This document shows positions 44,056-52,547 of a DNA stretch of 64,000 nucleotides, one piece after another. The notes under the pieces are model-generated. The model saw only the letters and a program-made list of their open reading frames with translations, did not search any database and was not told the DNA's origin. The stretch's first letter is position 1. Each line of letters begins with the position of its first letter. A program made the position numbers and the translations under genes. The DNA is taken from NCBI RefSeq assembly GCF_900157305.1, contig NZ_LS974202.1, forward strand, positions 868,001 through 932,000, written 5' to 3'. This DNA is from Mesotoga infera (GTDB lineage Bacteria; Thermotogota; Thermotogae; Petrotogales; Kosmotogaceae).

Positions 44056-45594
44056 ATGAATCTCGATCAGGCAGTCGGAAGACTTTTCCTTATAGGGCTC
44101 CCCGGGAAAGAAATGGACAGCGAGACCGAGGAGATACTTAGAGAGATAAAACCTGGCGCGGTGATTCTCTTCGCGAAAAACATAGAGAGTCCGATTCAGG
44201 TGAGAACTCTTCTTGAAAACGTCAACAGAGTTCTGGGATACCCGGTCGCAGTCGCAATAGACCAGGAAGGGGGCATCGTGACGCGGCTTAGGGATGGCTT
44301 CTCGGTATCGCCCGGCGCTATGGCGCTGGCCGCAACCGGGAGCCTAGAGAACGTGTCTTTGGCCTCCGGTATAATGGCCAAAGAGATGAGAGCCTTGGGA
44401 ATTAACTGGAATCTCGCACCGGTTGTCGATATAAACTGTAACCCGAAAAACCCGGGAATTGGCGTTAGAAGTTTCGGAGACGATCCCGAAAAAGTGGTGA
44501 AATACGCTACCGCATTCGTACAGGCTATGAAAAGGGAAGGAGTCATGAGCTGTCTGAAGCACTTTCCCGGAAAGGGCCGTGTTGAAGTCGATGCTCACAT
44601 CGATCTTCCCACTCTGGACGTTCCGCTCTCGACGATGCTTTCCAGTGAGCTGAAACCTTTCCGGGAGATACCCGGCGATTCGATTATGCCTTCCCATATT
44701 TATATGCCACAGTTGCAGGCAAAAAGGGTTCCCGCATCGCTGTCAAGGGAGATTTTGATCGAACTGGCCAGAAATACGATAGGTTACAGGGGTGTTCTGG
44801 TGGCCGACGATCTCGGCATGGGTGGGGTCAGCAACTACTTCTCTCCCGAAGAAGCCGCTGTCGAGGGGTTGAGAAACGGAATGGACTTTCTCACTTTCTG
44901 CCATAATCCGGAAGTCCAGAAACGCGCGAAAAAGGCTGTCATTAAAGCCGTCGAACAATCCGGAGAACTGGCCGGAAGGCTCGAAGAATCGATCGAGCGT
45001 GTTGAAACCTTCAGAAGAAAGGCGACGGCAATGAAGCCCGAATCTCTGGATGTTATTGGAACCGACGAGAGTCTCTCGACGATGCAGAGAATTTCAGACG
45101 CTTCTATTACGGCCATTCTAGAGGATAAATCCCTGGTTCCACTTTCTCTCGAAGCGGTTACGGCGATCTACTCCGTGAGGCTATCCAGACTCGTTCAGGT
45201 AGAGGACGGACCGCTAAAAGGTGTTCCGGTCGTTGCTAGGGAATTGGCGCAGATGGCCGACTGCCCTTTGATAGATTTCGACGGGAAGATCTCCGAAGAG
45301 GAAGCGATAATACTCGCCGACAAAGCCCCAAAAAAAGGAGTCAGGATAGTATTTACGGAAAACGCACACCTCTCCGCCGGCCAGCGTGAGTTCCTCATGC
45401 AGCTGTCGCGTCGTCCGGGCAGAATGCTCCTCATAGCACTGAGAAACCCCTACGACGCTTTTATAAAAGGTGTGAGCAACAGCATTCTCAGTTACGGCTA
45501 CGAAACGCTCTCACAGAAGAGTCTTCTTAAAGTTCTTACGGGGGAGATGAAACCGCAAGGGGTTCTTCCAGTAGAGATTCCTCAGGAGGTCTAG
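44056..45594 (+). CDS. nagZ: Glycoside hydrolase family 3 beta-N-acetylglucosaminidase (NagZ)
   Basis: Encodes 512 residues from ATG 44056 (AGAAGGAGTG upstream). The GH3 barrel shows GAVILFAKNIESP, VAIDQEGGIVTRL and KHFPGKGRVEVDAHIDLP, the loop with the Asp-x-His dyad used by NagZ. The nucleophile Asp is in GVLVADDLGMGG. A C-terminal domain (residues about 340-512) follows, as in Bacillus NagZ. KHFPGKG differs from the common KHFPGHG. It cleaves GlcNAc from muropeptides. No signal peptide, so it is cytoplasmic. Confidence 0.93.
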   Translation: MNLDQAVGRLFLIGLPGKEMDSETEEILREIKPGAVILFAKNIESPIQVRTLLENVNRVLGYPVAVAIDQEGGIVTRLRDGFSVSPGAMALAATGSLENVSLASGIMAKEMRALGINWNLAPVVDINCNPKNPGIGVRSFGDDPEKVVKYATAFVQAMKREGVMSCLKHFPGKGRVEVDAHIDLPTLDVPLSTMLSSELKPFREIPGDSIMPSHIYMPQLQAKRVPASLSREILIELARNTIGYRGVLVADDLGMGGVSNYFSPEEAAVEGLRNGMDFLTFCHNPEVQKRAKKAVIKAVEQSGELAGRLEESIERVETFRRKATAMKPESLDVIGTDESLSTMQRISDASITAILEDKSLVPLSLEAVTAIYSVRLSRLVQVEDGPLKGVPVVARELAQMADCPLIDFDGKISEEEAIILADKAPKKGVRIVFTENAHLSAGQREFLMQLSRRPGRMLLIALRNPYDAFIKGVSNSILSYGYETLSQKSLLKVLTGEMKPQGVLPVEIPQEV

Positions 45595-45596
45595 GC

Positions 45597-46508
45597 ATGA
45601 TGAAGTTCGATAAACTCGAAACGGAAAGGTCAAATCCCAGAACAAGAAATATTGACGAACTGCCTACGATAGAAATGCTCAGATTGATGAACGAAGAGGA
45701 TGCCACAGTTCCCCTGTCGGTTAGAGATGTGCTTGCCGAAATCGCTTCGGCCGTTGAACTGTGCACAAACGCCATCGAAAATGGGGGTAGAATTATTTAC
45801 GCCGGTGCGGGAACGAGCGGCCGGCTTGGTGTTCTCGATGCTGCAGAGGTCGTCCCAACTTTCGGAGTTTCGAAAGATCTCTTCGTGACCCTTATGGCCG
45901 GAGGCAACGACGCACTGACAACCCCGGTGGAGCAGGCCGAAGACAGCGAAGATCTAGGCGCCAGCGAGGTGGAAAAGACCTCGATAACCGCGAATGATGT
46001 TGTCGTCGGTATAACGGCCTCGGGAAGAACCCCGTTCGTTGGGGGAATATTGAAATACGCCAGAAAAAAGGGAGCCAGGACGATCCTCGTTTGTAACGTC
46101 GGAGATCCCGGATTGAAGGATTATGCAGACGTCACGATCGCAGTTCGTACTGGTCCGGAAGTGATAACAGGCAGCACCAGATTGAAGGCCGGCACGGCCC
46201 AAAAGATGGTTCTCAATATGATTAGCACTATAACCATGGTTAAGGTCGGGAGAGTTTTCGGAAACTATATGATAGGAGTGAAGATTCTCAACGAAAAGTT
46301 GGTTGACCGCGCCACAAGGATTGTTTCAGAAATAAGCGACCTGCCGTACGAAGAATCTGCTAAAATACTGGAAGAGTCTGGAAGAGACGTGCCACTGGCG
46401 ATACTGATGGCTCTCACGGGCGCCAAAAAAGAAGAGTGCGAAAGGATCTTGAAGAAAAACAGGGGAAATATAAGGCTTTCCTTGAAAGAGCTTGGAGGGG
46501 TTAGTTGA
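45597..46508 (+). CDS. murQ: N-acetylmuramic acid 6-phosphate etherase
   Basis: Encodes 303 residues, the usual MurQ length. SIS-domain signature: GGRIIYAGAGTSGRLGVLDA and AEVVPTFGVSKDLFVTLMAGG, then VVVGITASGRTPFVGGILKYA and TRLKAGTAQKMVLNMISTI. It splits MurNAc-6-phosphate into GlcNAc-6-phosphate and D-lactate. GGAGG precedes the start, two bases after the nagZ stop. Confidence 0.97.
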   Translation: MMKFDKLETERSNPRTRNIDELPTIEMLRLMNEEDATVPLSVRDVLAEIASAVELCTNAIENGGRIIYAGAGTSGRLGVLDAAEVVPTFGVSKDLFVTLMAGGNDALTTPVEQAEDSEDLGASEVEKTSITANDVVVGITASGRTPFVGGILKYARKKGARTILVCNVGDPGLKDYADVTIAVRTGPEVITGSTRLKAGTAQKMVLNMISTITMVKVGRVFGNYMIGVKILNEKLVDRATRIVSEISDLPYEESAKILEESGRDVPLAILMALTGAKKEECERILKKNRGNIRLSLKELGGVS

Positions 46509-47230
46509 AGGAAGTATCTGTTCCAGTCTATTACCGCATCTACAAAGAGCTAAAGCAGCGAATCGCGAGGGGAACTTACCCGGTGAAGTTACCCACGGAG
46601 AAGAAACTCTGCGACGAGTTCAACGTAAGCAGATTAACCCTCAGGAGGGCTCTGGAAGAGCTCAAGAGAGAGTCGATCATCGAGGCTTCGAAGGGACGCG
46701 GAACGTTCGTGCTGGAGGAAAAGCGCGAAGAGAAAATAGGAACACTCACAGGATTCACCGAGGAGGCTAAACGCGACGGACGAAAGGCAACTTCTCTGGT
46801 ATTGAAAAACACTATAGTGGCTCCAGAAGAGGATGTTGCTGGGCTATTCGAGATTCCTTCGGGAGGCATGGTCGTGGTTCTAGAAAGGGTGAGATACCTC
46901 GACGAAGAACCTTATGGCATTGAGAGAGCCTTTCTCAATCCGATGGTGGATATAAGGATTTTGAACGTCGTTCAGAGAGATATGTCAAAAGAGTCTCTGT
47001 ACTACATACTGAAAAGCGAACTGGGTATCGTGCTCGACCACGCGCAGGAAACCATAGAAGTCTGCCGGATGTCCAGAGATGAAGCCAGGCATCTTCAGGT
47101 AAAGGAAGGGAGCTACGCGATAACCCGGGAGCGTCATACCTACACCGATCACGGGTTTTGCGTGGAAATAGTCAAATCGGTTTACCGGGGAGACCGTTAC
47201 AGGTTAAAAGTGGTAAGGAGAGTCGAATGA
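46505..47230 (+). CDS. GntR/UTRA family transcriptional regulator
   Basis: Encodes 241 residues from TTG 46505, which overlaps the murQ stop (TTGA) and follows GGAGGGG. The N-terminal winged helix (LPTEKKLCDEFNVSRLTLRR, then GRGTFV) is followed by a UTRA effector domain (TGFTEEAKRDG, MVVVLERVRYLDEEPYGIE). Relatives such as NagR/YvoA sense amino-sugar phosphates. Probably controls this salvage operon; B. subtilis uses an RpiR-type MurR in the same place. Confidence 0.93.
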   Translation: MKEVSVPVYYRIYKELKQRIARGTYPVKLPTEKKLCDEFNVSRLTLRRALEELKRESIIEASKGRGTFVLEEKREEKIGTLTGFTEEAKRDGRKATSLVLKNTIVAPEEDVAGLFEIPSGGMVVVLERVRYLDEEPYGIERAFLNPMVDIRILNVVQRDMSKESLYYILKSELGIVLDHAQETIEVCRMSRDEARHLQVKEGSYAITRERHTYTDHGFCVEIVKSVYRGDRYRLKVVRRVE

Positions 47231-48096
47231 GCGTTAAAAGTGTTATATCGATGGACGGAGGTGGCACGCACCTCAGGGTTACCGCGATTTCCGGGAATAG
47301 ACAGCTCAGAAAAATTTATCAAACCGGAGTAAATCTGACTGCCGTCAGCATGGAGTATCTGATCTCTATCTTTTCAATGGTGAAAAGCGATCTCTGGATA
47401 CCCGACGTGATCGTGGCAGCCTTTTCCGGAGCTGGAGACCCTGAAAGGAAAGACAAGCTTAGCGGCGCCCTGAAGACGGCCTTCTGCGGGGCTTCGATCG
47501 AAGTGATAATGGATATCGAAGGGCTTTATAGGGCGGCAGTGGGCAGCGGAAGGGGAGTCGTGGTTATATCCGGGACCGGCTCTACCGTTTATGGCCATGA
47601 TGACGAGGGGAGTCCTGTTAGATCTGGCGGTTGGGGGCACATCTTCGACGATGAAGGAAGCAGTTTCTGGATGTCCAGAGAGATTATAACCTGCGCTTTG
47701 AGATACAGGGATGGGCTGCTACCTCACGATCCGATCTTCGATCAGCTGCTGGAGTTTTATTCTGTGGAAAGTATAGAGAAACTCGTTAACCTTACAATAA
47801 TTCAGGATTTCAAAACGAAGATCGCGTCGTTCAGCAAAGTGGCCCTTGAGCAGCCGACCCCCCTGGTCAAAGAGATCGTCGATGAAGGAATCGGCTTGCT
47901 AGCCAGAAGAACTCTCAAGGTTCTCGAAAGAACCGGACCCGTCGACTCAATAAACGTCCATGGGGGCTCTTTTCAGTCGACATATTATCGCGAGAGATTC
48001 ACCCGGGCGCTCGGAGGGCACAAGATCTCCCTCTTCGAGGGGAATGTCGACGAAATACTGGCAAAACAGGTTTTCGATACGCTCAATAGATCCTGA
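47227..48096 (+). CDS. BadF/BadG-type amino-sugar kinase (MurK/GlcNAc kinase-like)
   Basis: Encodes 289 residues from ATG 47227, overlapping the regulator stop. The ASKHA fold shows SMDGGGTHLRVTAI, VVVISGTGSTVYGHDDEG and RSGGWGHIFDDEGSSFWMSR, like eukaryotic-type GlcNAc kinase and Clostridium MurK, which phosphorylates MurNAc and GlcNAc at position 6. In this operon it would convert both sugars released by NamZ and NagZ, replacing PTS uptake. Its last 14 bases overlap the 3' end of the NamZ gene on the other strand. Confidence 0.9.
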   Translation: MSVKSVISMDGGGTHLRVTAISGNRQLRKIYQTGVNLTAVSMEYLISIFSMVKSDLWIPDVIVAAFSGAGDPERKDKLSGALKTAFCGASIEVIMDIEGLYRAAVGSGRGVVVISGTGSTVYGHDDEGSPVRSGGWGHIFDDEGSSFWMSREIITCALRYRDGLLPHDPIFDQLLEFYSVESIEKLVNLTIIQDFKTKIASFSKVALEQPTPLVKEIVDEGIGLLARRTLKVLERTGPVDSINVHGGSFQSTYYRERFTRALGGHKISLFEGNVDEILAKQVFDTLNRS

Positions 48097-49243
48097 AGGG
48101 CTTTATATATTCCTCGAAATTCCTCTCTTCGTCGGTCCACATAGCCACGAGATCCTTCGAAGTGGCGCCTTCTTCGATTTTTTGGCGGTAGATGCACTCT
48201 CCCATCAGCAAGTCGAAATGATATCTGCCGTCGGCTCCGTGGTACTGGAGATCCCATTCGAATTCTTCCGGATACGCTTTTCGCACGGTCGATATGATAT
48301 CGATCGCCAGTTCGAGTGGCTCTATGCACCTCTTGTCGGTCACGAAAAACTCCAGCCCGTGGCATACCGTGTTCGAGAGTCTGAAGGCTGCTGGTATGAA
48401 GGATCTTTCGCGGAAGGCTACACCCGGCGGGTTCAATCGCGACACTTCTCTGTAGAGCAGCTCCGGGTCTATCCAGGGGGCACCGATGTATTTGAAGGGA
48501 TGGACCGTTCCCCTGCCCAGAGAGAGGTTCGTGCCTTCGAAAAGGCAGAAGCCAGTGTAGAGCAGCGCATGCTCGAGGGAAGGTATGTTCGGCGACGGGG
48601 TGTTCCAGGGGTGTCCCGTTTCATCGAAGTACATATTCCTGTCGTAATTTTCCATCGGAACAACTTCCAGATCCGCTCCCATGTTGAAGGCGGCGTTGTA
48701 GTACCTCGCCAGTTCGCCAACAGTAAGACCGTATCTGAGAGCCAGCCCGTAACCTCCCACGAATGTCTCGAAGCCCCTCTTTATAGTCGGTCCCTCGACT
48801 TTGCAGGAAAGCGGGTTCGGCCTGTCGAGCACAATAACTTTGATACCCTTTCTGGCACACTCCTCCATCGAGTAGGCAAGCGAGTAGATGTACGTGTAAA
48901 AGCGCAGTCCCACATCCTGAATGTCGTACACGAAGAAGTCGAGATCGGAGAGCATCTCTTCGGTTGGCCTGTAAATCTCCCCGAAGAGTGAATAAACCGG
49001 GATACCGTACTTTGGATCGACCGCGTTTCCCACCCCGACCCCGTCAGGGGCGGCACCGGATATACCATGCTCGGGGCCAAATAATTTGACCAGATTGAAT
49101 CCAGACGATACGATCAGGTCGATGTTCTGTTTCAACCGGCCGTTGATTCCCGTTGAGTTCGTCAGAAGGCCCAGCCTCTTTCCTTTGAATTCTTCTCTCT
49201 CTAGAAAGTCGTCTATTCCCAGTTTAACTTTCAGTTCAGACAC
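48083..49243 (-). CDS. namZ: DUF1343 exo-beta-N-acetylmuramidase (NamZ-like)
   Basis: Encodes 386 residues. The family pattern is strong: GKRLGLLTNSTGING, LFGPEHGISGAAPDG, FFVYDIQDVGLRFYTYIYSL, DRPNPLSCKVEGP and FEGTNLSLGRGTVHPFKYIG. NamZ removes MurNAc from the non-reducing end of wall fragments such as MurNAc-GlcNAc. The Bacillus enzyme is secreted; this one has no signal peptide, so cleavage after import is likely. It is the last gene of the sugar ABC importer operon, one base after the MalG-type gene. Confidence 0.92.
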   Translation of the reverse strand: MSELKVKLGIDDFLEREEFKGKRLGLLTNSTGINGRLKQNIDLIVSSGFNLVKLFGPEHGISGAAPDGVGVGNAVDPKYGIPVYSLFGEIYRPTEEMLSDLDFFVYDIQDVGLRFYTYIYSLAYSMEECARKGIKVIVLDRPNPLSCKVEGPTIKRGFETFVGGYGLALRYGLTVGELARYYNAAFNMGADLEVVPMENYDRNMYFDETGHPWNTPSPNIPSLEHALLYTGFCLFEGTNLSLGRGTVHPFKYIGAPWIDPELLYREVSRLNPPGVAFRERSFIPAAFRLSNTVCHGLEFFVTDKRCIEPLELAIDIISTVRKAYPEEFEWDLQYHGADGRYHFDLLMGECIYRQKIEEGATSKDLVAMWTDEERNFEEYIKPFRIY

Positions 49244-49244
49244 C

Positions 49245-50072
49245 TCACTTTATCGCCCCCTGGGTCATTCCAGTGATGAACTGTCGAGAGAAAAGCAGGA
49301 AGAGTATTATGGTCGGCGCGATCGCGAGCGTGAGTCCCGAGAACAAAAGCGGCCACTGGTTAGAATATTCGCCGAAGAAGATCGAAATGGCGAGCGTTAT
49401 GGTGGCCTTCGACTTGTCGTTGATAAATATAAGGGGGAAGAAAAAGTCGTTCCAGACATTGACGAAACTCACTATCGCCACGATCGAAAGAGCCGGTTTC
49501 ACCAAGGGCAACACGACTTTCCAGTAAATCTGCATGGGTGTGGCCCCGTCTATTCTCGCGGCCTCCGACAGTTCGTTCGGGACACCGTCGATAAAGTTCT
49601 TGAGCAGGAAGACCGAAAAGGGTATGTTCACTGATGTATATATCAGAATCAGACCGAAAAGCGAATTAGTGAGCGTAAGGTTTCTCAGAAGTATGAAGAT
49701 CGGTATTATCGCCAATCTCGCGGGGAAGGCAAGCCCGAGCATCGAGTAAATGAAAAGGAACCTGCGGCCCCTGAATTCGTACTTAGAGATTGCATATGCG
49801 AACATAGAAGAAACTATCAGTATTCCTACTACGGACACTCCCGCCACCAAGGCGCTGTTTTTGTAACCCGTGCCTATTCCGGCCTGGTTCCAGGCTTTGG
49901 TATAGTTATCGTACAGTACTTTCGTGGGGAAGGAGAAGGGCTTCATGAATATATCCCTCATGGATTTAAGGGAGTTCAGGATCATCATGAAAAAGGGGAC
50001 GAGAATAACCAGACAGTAAACGGCCAGAAGTATGTAAACTATTATTTTTCCGAAAAGACTCAATTTAAGCAT
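49245..50072 (-). CDS. Carbohydrate ABC transporter permease (MalG type)
   Basis: Encodes 275 residues with six membrane segments and the EAA loop LSEAARIDGATPMQIYWKVV near residue 180. AAAGGAGTG precedes the start, three bases after the MalF-type gene. With NamZ as the next gene, the imported sugar is probably a MurNAc-containing disaccharide. Confidence 0.93.
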   Translation of the reverse strand: MLKLSLFGKIIVYILLAVYCLVILVPFFMMILNSLKSMRDIFMKPFSFPTKVLYDNYTKAWNQAGIGTGYKNSALVAGVSVVGILIVSSMFAYAISKYEFRGRRFLFIYSMLGLAFPARLAIIPIFILLRNLTLTNSLFGLILIYTSVNIPFSVFLLKNFIDGVPNELSEAARIDGATPMQIYWKVVLPLVKPALSIVAIVSFVNVWNDFFFPLIFINDKSKATITLAISIFFGEYSNQWPLLFSGLTLAIAPTIILFLLFSRQFITGMTQGAIK

Positions 50073-50075
50073 TTC

Positions 50076-50981
50076 TCAAGCACTCCTTTGTCTCTTCTCC
50101 ACGAGGTAAACGTAAAGGATTGAAACGGGCATGACTATCATAAATATAAAGACCGTGACCGACGCTCCCAGCCCCATATCTACCGCGCCGCTTCCCAACC
50201 CGCCGAAAGCCGTTCTGTAGAAGAGTGTTCCGAGAACGTCCGTGGATCTGTAGGGACCGGCCTGAACACCTGTCAGGGCGTAAACCGTGTCGAATATATT
50301 GAAACTCCATATGAAAAGGAGAATCGCCAGCGTTCTGAAGGTTGAAAAAGTAAGGGGGAATATTATCCGCCAGGTTATTTTCCAGTTGTTGGCCCCATCT
50401 ATGTAGGCAGCCTCTATCAAATCCGGCGAGATATCCAGTATGGCGGCCAGGATTACCAGAACGTAAAAGCCGAGATTACGCCAGACGTTCACGAGGATTA
50501 TAGTCGTAAGAGCTGTGCTCTCCAGACCGAGCCACGGTTGTGCCAGCCTGCCAAGCCCCACCAGCTTGAGGAGCTGGTTCACCAGGCCAACCTGCGGATT
50601 AAGGAAGAGCCCCCACATGAAACCGACCAGAACCAAGGGTATCATGTTAGGAATGTAAGTGACGACTCTGAATACGCCCGCTCCCTTTATCTTGCTGGCT
50701 AGCATCAGGGCTATCAGAAAGCCCAGTCCAAGTTCAAGCACGATCAGGAGCAGAAAGAAATAAACGTTGTGCAGAAAAGCGTTGAAAAGTTCTTTAGCGT
50801 AGGAACCAGTGAAAAGCGTCTGAAAGTTTTTCACACCCACAAAAGTTCTCGCTCCAACCCCCGGCCAGCTGAAGAAACTGAGAATGAGACTGTCAAAGAG
50901 CGGATAGATGATGAAGACCGTATAGAGAAGCATCGCTGGAATTATGAAAACGAGAAGATATCTAAGTTTTATACTCATCAT
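50076..50981 (-). CDS. Carbohydrate ABC transporter permease (MalF type)
   Basis: Encodes 301 residues with six membrane segments and the EAA loop LIEAAYIDGANNWKITWRII. It follows the binding-protein gene after a hairpin-bearing gap of 57 bases. No ATPase is present in the operon, so a shared MsmK-like ATPase would be needed. Confidence 0.93.
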   Translation of the reverse strand: MMSIKLRYLLVFIIPAMLLYTVFIIYPLFDSLILSFFSWPGVGARTFVGVKNFQTLFTGSYAKELFNAFLHNVYFFLLLIVLELGLGFLIALMLASKIKGAGVFRVVTYIPNMIPLVLVGFMWGLFLNPQVGLVNQLLKLVGLGRLAQPWLGLESTALTTIILVNVWRNLGFYVLVILAAILDISPDLIEAAYIDGANNWKITWRIIFPLTFSTFRTLAILLFIWSFNIFDTVYALTGVQAGPYRSTDVLGTLFYRTAFGGLGSGAVDMGLGASVTVFIFMIVMPVSILYVYLVEKRQRSA

Positions 50982-50995
50982 AGACTCCTCAAAGA

Positions 50996-51025
50996 ACTCT
51001 CCCCCGCGCGGAGGCGGGGAAGAGT
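50996..51025 (-). other. Intercistronic hairpin after the binding-protein gene
   Basis: Two stacked stems, ACTCT/AGAGT and CCCCGC/GCGGGG with one mismatch between them, lie 13 bases past the binding-protein stop. It parallels the hairpins at 16973 and 39823 and likely sets the ratio of binding protein to permease. Confidence 0.65.
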
Positions 51026-51038
51026 GAAAATCAAAGGT

Positions 51039-52280
51039 TTACTTATTCATTAGCGGTGGGTACCACTGAGAAATCGCATCCTGAGCCATCTTGGATAGTC
51101 CTTCCGGAGTGAGCTTCCCGGCGTACATTTCCTGCATACCCGGGCTCAGAACATCGTCGTACAGAGAGGGCTTCTGAGTGGTGAAGACCGAGCCGACCCA
51201 GTAAACGTATGGAGAGGCGTGGTTCGAGTAAATTTCCAGAGCCTCTTGAAGAACTGGATCGGGCGGAAGAGTCGAACCGGTCACCGCGGGGATGTTGTAC
51301 GTTACCCCGGCGAAGATGGTACCGAACTCAGGGGTTGCACAGAATTTCAGGATTTCGATCGAATCTTCCATGTTCTTTACGTTGGATGTCATCGCTATGG
51401 CTCCGTCGAGATAAGTGTAAGCGTATGGTTTCTGATCTGCAGTTATCGGAGGAACCATGAAGTAACCCACGTGGATGTCCGGGTTGAGCTGCTTCCATGT
51501 CTGGTAGCCCCATATGCCGTAGAAAACCATTGCGGTCTGTCCGAAGGCGAAAGAAGCGTCCTGATCGACAGAAGAGTTACCCATGAATCCGTTCTGGTAG
51601 TAGATCTTGAGATCGTTGAGTCTCCTGTTGAGATCGGTGAACTTCGGATCGAGGAAGTTGGTCTTGCCTTCTGTGAGATCCTTTATCCATTCCGGTCCGA
51701 GGACACTGACTCCGGCCATCGCATGCTGCATGGTGAGTGTCCAGGCTTCCTTACCTGAAACAAAGAAGGGGTCGATGCCGTTCTTCTTCAGAACTTCGGC
51801 GTTGGCCACCAGTTCGTCCCAGGTTGTCGGCTCTTTCAGTCCGAACTGATCGTAGTAATCTTTGTTGTAGAAGATTCCGACTACCTGTACCGCGAAGGGA
51901 ACTCCGTACACTTTGTTTTGCCAGGTCACCGAGTTCAACGAGGCCTGTGGGAAATAAGTCAGATCTACATACTCATCGATCGGCAGATAGAGACCATTTT
52001 CGATCAGTACCTGTGTTCTTCCACCGGGGAGTCTTCTGGAGTAAACTATATCCGGTCCTGTTCCTGTTTGAAGAGCGAGGTTGACTTTCGAGTCGTACTC
52101 GGTTGGAGCGTAAGCGGTGAATTCGATCGTTATATCGTGGCCCCTGCTTTTCAGAAGCGCTTCGATCTTCTGCCAGACCTCGGCATCCTGTGTTCGCCAG
52201 CTCCAGATTGTAACTTTGCCGGCAAAAGCACTCACAACAAGTAGAGCCATTACAACAACTAGCAAAATTTTCTTTTTCAT
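51039..52280 (-). CDS. Carbohydrate ABC transporter substrate-binding protein (SBP family 1)
   Basis: Encodes 413 residues. A signal peptide (ILLVVVMALLVVSAFA) is followed by GKVTIWSWRTQDAEVWQKI and GPDIVYSRRLPGG, a MalE/MsmE-type fold. GGAGGGG precedes the ATG. First gene of the operon binding protein, two permeases, NamZ. The ligand is probably a cell-wall amino sugar such as MurNAc-GlcNAc, inferred from NamZ. Confidence 0.92.
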   Translation of the reverse strand: MKKKILLVVVMALLVVSAFAGKVTIWSWRTQDAEVWQKIEALLKSRGHDITIEFTAYAPTEYDSKVNLALQTGTGPDIVYSRRLPGGRTQVLIENGLYLPIDEYVDLTYFPQASLNSVTWQNKVYGVPFAVQVVGIFYNKDYYDQFGLKEPTTWDELVANAEVLKKNGIDPFFVSGKEAWTLTMQHAMAGVSVLGPEWIKDLTEGKTNFLDPKFTDLNRRLNDLKIYYQNGFMGNSSVDQDASFAFGQTAMVFYGIWGYQTWKQLNPDIHVGYFMVPPITADQKPYAYTYLDGAIAMTSNVKNMEDSIEILKFCATPEFGTIFAGVTYNIPAVTGSTLPPDPVLQEALEIYSNHASPYVYWVGSVFTTQKPSLYDDVLSPGMQEMYAGKLTPEGLSKMAQDAISQWYPPLMNK

Positions 52281-52547
52281 TTTTCCCCTCCTAACACTTA
52301 AAGTTGAGAACGGATGGTTCGCTTATTCTATGTTCAATAACATCTATACAACATCTGTCAAAAAGGTATGGTACTGAATTCCCTTGCTAAAGCTGACTAC
52401 CGAAATACTACCTCTTAAAAATCCATCATTGTCAGAATGATTATACAATACGGGCCATGCAAAAATGAAGACTTAAAACATCACGAACAGAATCGATTCT
52501 CGCCTTTTACAGCTACCTATGGTCTATCAGTAGCGAATTGGGCAAAA
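52281..52547. promoter_or_regulatory. Intergenic region with promoter of the NamZ-linked importer
   Basis: On the minus strand a perfect -35 TTGACA (52361-52356) precedes a weak -10 around 52338-52333 (ATTGAA, 17-base spacer). In the spacer lies TTGTATAG (52351-52344), the same octamer as upstream of nagZ, next to two ATGTT units 11 bases apart. This placement would suit a repressor. Bases 52380-52547 show nothing else clear. Confidence 0.5.

Noticed and set aside
47960-48991. Plus-strand frame of 343 codons
   Set aside because: It is antisense to the NamZ gene, which has strong family motifs; base bias of the real gene keeps this frame open.
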